DNA of 64,000 nucleotides, taken from the NCBI GenBank assembly GCA_022432975.1, contig CM039509.1, forward strand, positions 27,493,390-27,557,389, in the 5' to 3' direction. How positions within the stretch are numbered: the first letter of the stretch is position 1; the number at the start of each line of letters is the position of its first letter. A program made the position numbers and the translations under genes. The stretch is from Begonia masoniana. Its lineage: Eukaryota; Streptophyta; Magnoliopsida; Cucurbitales; Begoniaceae. The notes under the pieces are model-generated. The model worked only from the letters and a program-made list of their open reading frames with translations. It had not been told where the DNA came from and did no database searches. Below, piece by piece: positions 10,413 to 20,210 of this stretch.

Positions 10413-13400
10413 TGTAACATCTTGAAATTTTGTATTAAGGTTTTAAATTCCGTACCCGATATTTTAGAAATTTTATTTGTTGATTTTGAATTTTGGGAAG
10501 TGAAATTATGGGGAAGGATTTAAGAAATTTACTAAGTGGGCCAAACTAGAGGGGTAACCAAGCCCTAACTAAAGGTTGGGCTTTAAGGCATGGGTAGACA
10601 ACATAAAAGAAGATGTGGTAGGTGAGAGGACCCAATTACATCTTGACACATGTCTAAACTTGTAGGAGAAGCCACCTCATTTTTATTTAGATAATATTTT
10701 AATTAAAAGGGAGAAATGAAAATGGGCATTTTTTCTTCCACCTAATACGGAGCTCCCTTCTTCCCCCTTACTCTCTCTACGCCTCTAATCCTTTCTCCCT
10801 TCTCCTCCCACGGCTCCAACCATTTCTTTCCTTCCTTATCGATTTCCTTCAAGACTTTGGAAGATTTAAGGTAAGCTTTTAGTTTATGGTGGTTTTCTTT
10901 GAGTTAGGGCTAGGTTTTTATGGTGTTTTCATATGGGTTTTCTTTCCAATGTTAGGGTTTGCTCAAGAAAAAAAAAAGAAAATTCCCTTCCTCTTTAAGT
11001 TCTTCCACGAATTTCCTCCATTTCCTTGAGGATTCAACGTAAGGCAATTCCTCTTTGGTTGGTTAATGGTAATGGGTTGTTATTTGCGTTGTGAAAAATT
11101 TGGGGTTTTTGGTGTTGGGTGGTGATGCACGAAAAATGGTGGATTGTTGTTCTAAATGCTTGCTCATTTATAACTTATAATGGTATGGTGAAGGTTGATG
11201 GTGATTATGAATGGATATTTGATAAATTGGAGTGAGAATTGATGAATTTTGATAATGTGCAAAACCGAAATTTATAGGGCAGATCGGTTTTCAAATTTCT
11301 GCCACTAAATGAGTTAGATCTTCGGTAAATGGACTTCACCATGTTAAACTAGACATTTTAAGTATTCTATAGCATGTTGAACCATTGAATTCGGACGAGT
11401 ATACGAAAAGTTATGAATTTTCAAAGTTCAAGTGAAATGGTAAAACGAAATTCCGGGCAGGTCACTGTTCCGATGAATTTTGACCCTCTTCCCGATTTTA
11501 TCTTGCACAAATGTTTTTATGGGTTAAATTAGACACTTTAAGGAAGCCATGGCCTTTGGAATCAAGCCGTTTCGACATTTGTAGATGAAGTTATAATTTT
11601 TCGAAATTGGTTCATGTTTCGAGCTAGAATCTTAGTTTTTGTGATTTAAGTCAACTGATTTGCTTGTGCTGGTTTGAAATGCTTCATTTAAAGTGCCATA
11701 CATGTTTATGTTCTTGTTGGATTAGATGGCTTGGAATTGTTGATGTTCGGTTTTAAAACTAATTGCTTTGAGATGTTTTAATTGGAGATATTGATTTCTT
11801 AGTTGATGTGCTTTAGGTTTCAAGTTACAAAAAGAGATTCGTCAAGCTAAATTCATTTGCTAAGGACGCGAGGTAAGTCTCTGTGACTTGTTTTGCCGTC
11901 TTGGCCTACACCGTATGATTTGAGTTGATCGAGGAAATTGGAGATGTGTTGTGCTTGGGTAGTTTAGAACGGGTAGTTAGAATTATGTTTTGTTAGGTTG
12001 TTAATTGTTAGTTATTTATTGTATGTTTCTACTTGTTTTTACCTCGTCCATAGCACGATATTTGTTCACGCATCATAGTTTTTGAACGGCATGAAAATGA
12101 GTTTTTACGCATACTTTCATGAAAAGGAAAATGATAACGAAAAGGTAATGAACGTAATGATGGTCACGTCGGTGGCGGTGGTTCAGACATGGCTGTCAGA
12201 TGAAGCATGTCTTCCCCCCGGTTAGATACGAGGGGCTATCCAATCGCCGGATGTGCCGCTCCTATCTAGTGAGAGAGAAGCCCCGGTGACGTAAATGAAA
12301 TGCTTAGCGAAAAGGTAGGACGTATGATTTTGAACTGTACATGCATAGCATAGCATTCACGTGCATTCACTTAGATTTACTGAGCCTCTAGCTCACGTGT
12401 TTAATTCTATGGTGTAGGTGACCTTGAGACAGGTGAGGAAGACGTCCCTCCGCCTGATGTATGAGCATGTTGAGGAAGGAGGCCCGTGGGTGTGCGCTGG
12501 CAGTCAGAGCATGATTTTTGACCCGTGGGGACATAGGTAATGTTTTGGGAGTTGGATAGATAAAAAGAATTGTATAGTCGATATTTAGGATGTCTGGATT
12601 GGATAGTATTTATGATGTTTTGGTATTTTTCAAACAGGAGGAAAGTTAAACTTATAAACGGAACCATGCGTTTCGTTTTCTTGAAATTTAGTTATATTTT
12701 AAATGTATTTGGAGTCGGTGAAAGGGTGGGTGATATCGTGTGCAACGTGTGCGTGTTATAGTAAAATTTCGAGTTGGAAGTGTTTGTGAAATGTATGCAA
12801 AATATTGTGAAAAAGAAATGAGAAAGAGGAGTGTATTGTGTTTTGGTGTTGAGTGTGCGAAGTACAGGGTGTGAGGAATAGATGGAGGAAGGAAAATGAG
12901 GGGATAGAAAAAGGGGCGCTCTCTGGAAAATTTCCAGAGACCGTGGCGATTGCTCGCCACAGAATGGCGAGCAATCGCCACATTTCCCTTGGCGATCGCC
13001 AATGGCGATCACCAGGCGATGGGCGCTCGCCATGAGCAATCACCTTTTGGTGATTGATAATGGCGATTGCTCGCCATGAAGATGGCGAGCAATCGCCACC
13101 TTCTGTGGCCGCTTAGCGAAAGACAAAAAAAAAAAGAGATTTTTATAATGTTTTATTTTATTTGTTTTAATGTTAATTAAATCATTTTAAGTTGTTATTT
13201 AAACCAATTTCAATTTAGTTTTCGAACGATTTAATTTCTATTTCCATTTCGATTTCAATTTTAAAAAGTTTTATTTCCGCTTAAAAATTTGATTTAAAAT
13301 TTATACGTATAAAAACAAAAAGAAAAAAATTTGTACGAAAAATATTAGGATACGGGTAAGGGTCGTTACAGTTATTGTACGAAAAATATTAGGGTACGGG

Positions 13401-13413
13401 TAGGGTCGTTACA
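10413..13413 (+). repeat. 3' LTR of element 1 with a duplicated end
   Basis: It starts TGTAACATCTTGAAATTTTG like the 5' LTR and reaches the matching end GGGTCGTTACA at 13370. A further 43 bp (13371-13413) repeat the last roughly 39 bp of the LTR with small differences and again end in GTTACA, and only after these comes the target duplication CAAGC. Donor and acceptor-like sites are at 11873 and 12417. The palindrome cluster lies at about 12930-13100. Confidence 0.9.
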
Positions 13414-14548
13414 CAAGCGATCCACTACTTACCTGGCTTCCTGCTCGTGCTCGCTCACTCGGCTAATTAACTCGTCAACCTAACAAATAAGGAAAAGCTC
13501 TTAGAAGACCACTAATAAATTCTCAAAGATTTTCTAACCAAAACTAAATAATAAATCAACCTAACTCACAACAAAACTCAAAAACTCGATTTTCCCCACA
13601 TTTCCTACCGTCAAACTTCGAACGGCTATAACTTATTCGTTTTTCAACAGATTTTGATGTGCCACCCCATTCCGTAAACTTCTCCATTTCTACTATCCAT
13701 TTTCAACCAAACACAATGGCCGATCAAATTAAGCAAAAACAGAACCGGTGACATATTGATTCAAAACCGGTTTTCCAACGAATTCAATCAAATCTCTAAT
13801 GTACCTACCTAATTGACCTAAACCATCATATCTAAAGTTTAAATCTCCAAAATGACAAGAAAATACAGCAAAGACATAGAAATTTCGGAGCTTCTCCATT
13901 AGGGTTTTCAAACCCTTCCAAAAACTCACCAAAATACCACAAAAACACCAAAAACCAACACCTAACTATATATAACCTAAAACCCATTAGATTCTTACCT
14001 TGAAACCCTTGCCAAAATGATGAAGAAAAGTTGAAGAGCCCTAACAGTTGTGGCTGGTTCGTGAAGAGAAAGAAGGAGAAAGAAGATGAAGGAAAATAAA
14101 CCAAATTGCCTTTTTAACCAAACAATTTTTACCACAAGACTTTCTTCTTTTATAAATTAACCACTCCATTTCTTCATTTCTTAAAGCAACGTGGATGTCT
14201 CTTTTTTTTAACCTCAATTTCCATTTGTTTAATTAAATAAATGTTCCTTTGAATTTTCAACATAACACCTTTTTGACTTTTGACTTGTCAAACATATTTC
14301 TTCTCTTCCCTTTTAAACCAACCTAATTCTACCCTTAATTCACTTTTATTTCTCTTTCAACTTTAACCTTATTTTACTTTTATATATACTCATCTTAACA
14401 TAACTCATTCTAGGGTTTTCTCTCACAAAATCCCTTTCAATTTCACTTCTCTCTCACAAACTTAGAAAATCATTAGGGCTAATGTTAAATTCTCCCACAT
14501 ACCCTAACTAGGGCTCTATACGTAATAGGGAAAATTTCGGGTGTTACA
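13414..14548 (-). repeat. LTR C, right piece (LTR start on the minus strand)
   Basis: On the minus strand the LTR begins TGTAACACCCGAAATTTTCC at 14548. A TATA-like TATATATAAA (14378-14387) lies about 160 bp in, and a donor CCAG/GTAAGT at 13432/13433. The first 5 bp are the CAAGC duplication of element 1. Short minus-strand ORFs near 13729-14104 resemble no known protein. With 3974-4448 this is one interrupted LTR, apparently inserted into the 5' LTR of gypsy2 at 14549; whether it is solo cannot be told because its other end is off the window. Confidence 0.8.
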
Positions 14549-15215
14549 ATTTTGGATCGGTATTGTTTGATTTTACTTGGTGTAAATACTTGTGGATTTG
14601 GTAAATATTTGTGAATTTTGTTTAGATGGTTTTATAAACGAGTGTTTTCAGGTTTTGGTTTCAGGTTTTGGTTTATAAAATTTTAGGCGTTTTGCCGCTT
14701 GTTTTTATTTTAAAAGTAAATAACGTCGGGATTTACTTTTCTTTATTTTTCGTTAATCGTTTTGAGTCAATTTTCTGAGATTTTTACTGGGCACGGAGTC
14801 GGGTGTGTCGGGAATGTGTGGGTAAATTTTTAGGTGATTTGGAGGTGTTTGGCTTGATGAAAAATGAAGAAAAATGGAAAAGGGTCAAAAATTGGCCCGA
14901 GAGGGCGCCGAACGTTCGGCGCCTGCGCGCGTGCAGGAGGCGCGCAGTGCGCGCAGCAGCGCGTGCGATGCGCGGGCGCAGCGCATAGCTAACAATTTTT
15001 TTTTTAATTTTTGCCTATTTCCAAAATATTTTGACCCGACCTTTTTCGACGTATTTTAAACGTATTTCACGCACATTTTCTAACATTTTTCGAGGGTTTG
15101 AAAAACCAAAAAAACTGAGTCAAAATTTTATCAAACATTATTTAAACGTCGTTTTAAACGCGGTTTGGGTTAGCAAAGTAGCGCACCAAGCCGGGGTGGG
15201 TTCGGGGGCATTACA
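14549..15215 (+). repeat. 5' LTR of gypsy2, 3' portion only
   Basis: It ends GGGGGCATTACA four bases before the primer-binding site. The beginning is missing, replaced by LTR C at 14548. It contains a GC-rich island at about 14903-14988 with a perfect 20-bp palindrome GGCGCCGAACGTTCGGCGCC followed by GCGCGC-type repeats. Short ORFs in 14803-15059 reflect this composition and match no known protein. Confidence 0.75.
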
Positions 15216-15218
15216 AGT

Positions 15219-15230
15219 TGGTATTAGAGC
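15219..15230 (+). other. Primer-binding site of gypsy2
   Basis: TGGTATTAGAGC differs by one base (T for C) from the usual tRNA-Met complement TGGTATCAGAGC. It sits 3 bp after the LTR end. Confidence 0.8.
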
Positions 15231-15372
15231 AAAAGTGGTCGATTCATTCAAAGAATTACCCAACAATGCCGGCCGCCATGCAACGTGCTTCTCCGACTGT
15301 AAGTATTTCTTTACTTTTAGTTAGTTCCTTTCTAAGATTAGATTCTATAACATTTACAGGAATAGAATCAAA

Positions 15373-17218
15373 ATGCCAAGGAACCCAGGACGACCAAGAC
15401 GACCCAGAAATGAACCGGAACAACCTAAAGATCCTAATAAGCAACTCCGGGATCTACTCAACGTACAATCTCAACTGTTGGGAATTTTTATCAACCAAGG
15501 TCTACCAGGAAACTTTAGAACGGGGTCCAACTCAGGAGCGAGCTCTAGTGGAGAAAGATTTAGAAGGTTAAAGCCTCCAGCATTTGAAGGTCGATTGACA
15601 GATCCGACAGCTGCAGAACGATGGATAAGCACTATTCAGAATATGCTTAATCTCGCGGAAGTGGAGGAAGAAAATAAGGTGAAATGTGCAACATTCCATC
15701 TATCTAACGATGCCCAAAGTTGGTGGGAGACGTTGAAGGCTACTGCAGAGACTCAGGGTCTGACGTGGGAAGGATTTAAGGAGATGTTCTTTGAAAAATA
15801 CGATAATAAGACGGTTCAAGCGACAAAGAGGCTGGAATTATTACAGTTAAAGCAGACCATATAAGTCAGAGAATATATTCAATAGTTCGAGTCTCTTTCA
15901 AAGTTTGCTAGCCATATGATGAGTAGGGAAGAGGATAAGGTACTTCAGTTTGTATAGGGTTTGAAGCCGAAGATTTATATGCTGGTGAAAACTTTCGTAA
16001 TTGAAGGAATATCGTTTACAAAGGTGGTGGCTAAAGCACTTGAGGTGGAAGAGGCTGCTGATAAAACTGTTAAACCAGCTGAGGCTCCAAAAAGAATGTT
16101 TAAAGATATTACAGCACAGCTTAGCCGAGGCAGATTGTCTTCTCAGTCTCAGGGTACCAAGAGGTCGGGAGGCAATTTGAAGGATCAAAGGGGTGGAAAG
16201 AAGCCGCAGCAGCAAGCGAAGAAATTGTTTCTGCAGTGTCCTAAGTGTTTGAAGTCTCACCCGGGAGAATATGGACAGTACGATGGCAAATGTTTCAATT
16301 GCTTCGAGTCCGGCCATCTTTTTCGTGACTGCCCGAAGCCTAAAGTTAATCGATGCTTTAAATGCAACGAGCCTGGTCACATCACAAAGGATTGCCCTGC
16401 AACAAAGAAAGGACCATTCAAAGCAATGCCCAAGATTTTTGCGATGATAGAGCCTAATGGTGAAGACTGCTCTGCTGTTATCTCAGGTACCGTATTTGTT
16501 AATTCAGTGTCAGCATTTACCTTGATAGACTCTGGTGCATCCCATTCGTTTGTAGCGCTAGCTTTTGTAGTGAAAGTCAAAATGGAAGTGAATCTAGCTG
16601 GGTGTTTTTATGATGTGAAACTACCTTCCGGTGAGTGTCTACATTCAGATCAGATGGTATTTAATAGTTTGATATCGGTTGGAAGAAGGACATTGCCTGC
16701 TGATTTGATTGTGATGGGGATAACTGGGTATGATGTTATACTCGGTATGGACTGGTTGTTCCGACACCACGCAACGATTGACTGCCGAGCAGGAACAGTT
16801 AATTTTCATCCTCCAGACGGTGAGAAGCTTACACTACAGTCTTTGAGGCAAGTACAGAAGCTTGCAGTGATGGAGGCTCAGGAGTCTAGTATGGGTGAGT
16901 TTATCTATTTTGCAACCATAGTAGATGTCCATTCTTTGATAGAAGTTAAACCTCAGGATGTCTTAGTTGTTCGTGAGTTTCTCGAGGTGTTTCTGGATGA
17001 TTTGCCTGGTCTACCTCTAGACCGGGAAATCGAGTTTGCCATTGATACATATCCTGGAGCTTAACCTATTTCGAAGAACCCTTACAGGTTAGCTCCTCCT
17101 GAATTGAAAGAATTGAAGAAGCAGTTGAAGGAACTGGTCGACAAGGGCTTTATACGCCCTTGTTTTTCGCCTTGGGGAGCGTCCGTGTTGTTTGTGAAAA
17201 AGAAGGACGGGTCGCTTC
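15373..17218 (+). pseudogene. Gypsy2 gag-protease and start of RT
   Basis: From an ATG (MPRNPGRPRR) the frame encodes the Gag core (ERFRRLKPPAFEG, AERWI, WWETLKA, FFEKYDN), then breaks: TAA at 15862, TAG at 15893-15895 and TAG at 15955-15957. It continues in the same frame with the Gag C-terminus, two CCHC knuckles (CFNCFESGHLFRDC, CFKCNEPGHITKDC), the protease (LIDSGASHSF, VILGMDWL) and the linker [19 protein letters not shown] further TAA at 17062-17064 lies just before the RT start ([20 protein letters not shown]). RT reaches SLRM at 17218 and is then cut by the solo LTR. Two consecutive knuckles differ from the single one in A, B and gypsy3, so gypsy2 is a distinct lineage. Confidence 0.9.
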
Positions 17219-17645
17219 GAATGTGTAACGACCCCGGCCAGGAGCCGTCACGTGTTCATAAACTTTCATTAATCGTTCGCTTGACTTTTACTATTATTAT
17301 ATCTTCTCTAACTCTCGACAGACATTCACATTTGCATAATACACATTTTTTTTTTAAAACTGCTGGAAACAGAGACGTAGAACCATCAAGGAAGACGAAT
17401 CCTCTCGTGCACGATTTCCTACACCTCGTCGGCTCAAACTCTCACAGAGTCGAGCGACTAGGCTCGGTCATCGGTTTCTTGACAAAATTCGGGCAAGGAA
17501 GGAATGCCCTCAACTCTCTTAACATAATTCTACTCGGGTTGCATGGGTTGCATATGTTGAAAATCCACAGGAATTTCATCGTCCGGTCATCACGTGCATT
17601 GCGCGTGACTCGCTTAACACCGCCTAAAAGGAGACATCTTCCGGT

Positions 17646-18460
17646 CGGCATCTGCCGATGACGTCAGCCGGAAGACTAAACCATCCAACTACAATCCTTC
17701 GGCATCTGCCGATGACGTCATCCGGAAGACTAAACCATCCAACTACAATCCTTCGGCATCTGCCGATGACGTCATCCGGAAGACTAAACCATCCAACTAC
17801 AATCCTTCGGCATCTGCCGATGACGTCAGCTGGAAGACTAAACCATCCAACTACTATCCTTCGGCATCTGCCGATGACGTCAGCCGGAAGACTAAACCAT
17901 CCAACTACTATCCTTCGGCATCTGCCGATGACGTCAGCCGGAAGACTAAACCATCCAACTACTATCCTTCGGCATCTGCCGATGACGTCATCCGGAAGAC
18001 TAAACCATCCAACTACTATCCTTCGGCATCTGCCGATGACGTCATCCGGAAGACTAAACCATCCAACTACTATCCTTCGGCATCTGCCGATGACGTCAGC
18101 CGGAAGACTAAACCATCCAACTACTATCCTTCGGCATCTGCCGAAAGACTAAACATCCAACTACAATCCTTCTGCATCTGCCGATGACGTCATCCGGAAG
18201 ACTAAACCATCCAACTACTATCCTTCGGCATCTGCCGATGACGTCAGCCGGAAGACTAAACCATCCAACTACTATCCTTCGGCATCTGCCGATGACGTCA
18301 ACCGGAAGACTAGACCATCATCATTCGGCATCTGCCGATGACGTCAGCCGGAAGCGGAAGACTAGACCATCATCATTCGGCATCTGCCGATGACGTCAGC
18401 CGGAAGACTAAACCATCCAACTACAATCACTCGGCATCTGCCGATGATGTCAACCGGAAG
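17646..18460. repeat. 54-bp tandem array with TGACGTCA sites
   Basis: About 16 copies of a 54-bp unit, slightly variable and with one or two shortened. Each holds CGGCATCTGCCG, itself an inverted repeat, directly followed by ATGACGTCA (a perfect TGACGTCA palindrome, the classic CRE/C-box bZIP site), then CCGGAAGACTAAACC and CCATCCAACTAC. Since 54 is divisible by 3 and the unit lacks stops in one frame, it makes an artefactual ORF at 17658-18152. It lies between the acceptor-like site and the LTR end. Confidence 0.93.
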
Positions 18461-19090
18461 GTTATCTTAACCAGCTCCTATCACAAGGCAGAAAATACTA
18501 CAACCTTTTCATCTTCACCCAATAGAACTTACCATAACTCACTCGAATCATAACTAGTAACCATAAACTCAAAGAGTAAGAAACAGATCTCATCCAAAAT
18601 ACACAAAGCAGAAGACTTAGACGACAATCTTTTAATAATCCTCGAAATTATCCTCAGATTCAATAATTAAACCAGACAAATCTCAAGATTCAACGTTCCA
18701 AATTAGCCTTAACCTACTTAGACTGTCATATCCATTATCTTAATAGAAATCATAAAACGTTAACCAGGGGTCATGAATCGCCTTTCCAGTCCTGCACTGT
18801 CATTTTGAGTTTCCTCCAGCAACCAACCTTAAGCATCCTCTTTGAACATAGTATCCTCACCTGAACCTTCTTCACCTACACCATAAGGTTCAACTATAAG
18901 CCTAATGCTTAGTAAGGAACGCATGCTGACAGATATACATGAGTACACAAAATTAAAGAACACAAGTTCATAAACCTTTCTTCATTCATGTTCATTTTCA
19001 TTATTTTCATGGCATGCATTAAGGCAGGAAACGAGGGAGGAAGGCAGGGGTACATAGTCATTTGCCTATCGCGGCAATCATAATACATCA

Positions 19091-19215
19091 CTCGGCCTCC
19101 CCCAGTGGGAGAATTCGCGAGCCGTACATATCATCAACTCGGCCTCCGCCAGTGGGAGAATCCGCGAGTCATACATATCATTAACTCGGCCTCCCCCAGT
19201 GGGAGATTTCGCGAG
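19091..19215. repeat. Three hairpin units (47-bp period) in the candidate intron
   Basis: Units at 19091-19121, 19138-19168 and 19185-19215 each begin CTCGGCCTCC, contain CCAGTGGGAG and end CGCGAG, so an inner CTCCC/GGGAG stem sits inside an outer CTCG/CGAG stem. In the middle unit a C-to-G change in the left arm weakens one inner pair. They are separated by TCATACATATCATTAA-type spacers. Confidence 0.8.
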
Positions 19216-20210
19216 TCATACATATCATAGTCTTTTCCCCCGTTCTGCACTTAATCATGGTTACATTTGCTTTTCATGTTCTCAACTTAAACATAACGTA
19301 GACACAGTGCATAGACATAAAGTTCATAGAGAGAAGTCATACCATAAGGACAAGCAAAACATCCCGTAACTTAACATCTTCTTACACCAATTCTTCATAT
19401 CATAGTAATAACTAATCATAATCAACAGACTAAAATCTCAATGACTTCCTAATACCCTTGCGGTGTAGGGCCCTAATGGCCGGAAATCTTAATACATTCA
19501 CTTACCTGGATTCCTTAGCAATCCGAGCTTCTTCCCTTTAAGCTTCTTCACCTAAAACATGTACATTACAGTAGTTAAAACAAAAGTCCTAATTGTTCTA
19601 TTCATAAATCGTCCTAGGACTCTAATAGCTAAGGTTACTCCGAATCCTCTGTTTGACACACTGCAGTCTGAAATCTGAAACTAGGTGGACAGGTTTTACC
19701 ATTGATTAAATCCGAGTTGGTTACTTTGAAATGTTCAGAATCGATTTGGGATGACATTTCTACTCTCAGACTTAAAAGGGTCTTAAACTACTCGGCCACT
19801 GCTAAGAAAATTCCGAACTCAAATGCCGAGCTGAAAGCAGAACTTTAATCACTAATAAATGACTACATTGTCCATTTCATACCTCGGGTGCAGATTTGCA
19901 GAGAAAAGCAGGCTGAAACCAGCAGTCAGCAAGGGAAGATTCTGGTAGCCGAGAGCAAAAGCTTGGGAGAGAGGGAATCGCCGAGAGGGAATGTCGGCTA
20001 CAGTGGTAATAAAATGAGGTTTAAAGTTTCCATTTTCTATTTATACTCGACCCATCAATCTTAATTACAAAACTGCCACCCAACCTAGTTTTACTCTACT
20101 TGTAATAAATTTGTCTTAACATTAAATTTAAATCATAAAGGTTAAATAAGAGGGTGACAATGAAAATGGTCAGAAAATCACCTGGCCGAAATGTCGGGTG
20201 TTACAGAATG

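Larger units (their letters stand above)
4449..13413 (+). mobile_element. Element 1: complete non-autonomous Ty3/gypsy element (8965 bp)
   Basis: Two long LTRs (4449-7427 and 10413-13413) flank a 2985-bp interior with a tRNA-Met primer-binding site, a short gag remnant, no pol, and a purine-rich PPT just before the 3' LTR. The 5-bp duplication CAAGC (4444-4448 and 13414-13418) shows an unrearranged insertion into LTR C. The LTRs are about 98% identical by eye, so it is fairly young. With no RT or integrase it would depend on a relative in trans; elements A and B share its LTR features (GCGATCGC palindromes, GACGCGAG/GTAAGT donor) and gag N-terminus and are plausible members of the helper family. 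It fits the LARD type (large retrotransposon derivative). Confidence 0.93.
17224..20205 (-). mobile_element. Solo LTR in the gypsy2 RT gene (2982 bp, TSD GAATG)
   Basis: Termini are TGTAACGACCCCGGCC (17224) and CGGGTGTTACA (20205), flanked by GAATG on both sides (17219-17223 and 20206-20210). Joining the flanks gives the uninterrupted RT motif [14 protein letters not shown], so this is a simple insertion. Sense is the minus strand: it starts TGTAACACCCGACATTTCGG, with a TATA-like GTATAAATAG at 20037-20046 (about 160 bp in), CACTGTAGCCGACAT, a donor CCAG/GTAAGT at 19505/19506 and an acceptor-like GGTGTAG/GTGAAG at 18875/18876. No interior remains, so the element was probably lost by LTR-LTR recombination. 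The LTR at 62773 is of the same family. Confidence 0.95.

Noticed and set aside
14803..15324. Overlapping short plus-strand ORFs near the gypsy2 primer-binding site
   Set aside because: They cover the GC island, LTR end and primer-binding site; no homology, and gag begins at 15373.
17104..17661. 185-residue ORF starting as RT
   Set aside because: Only the first part (to 17223) is RT; the rest runs into the inserted solo LTR and is not a real fusion.
17658..18152. Long ORF with an 18-residue repeat (MTSSGRLNHPTTILRHLP)
   Set aside because: It is a reading of the 54-bp tandem array, whose length is divisible by 3; it lies antisense to the LTR and has no start context or homology.
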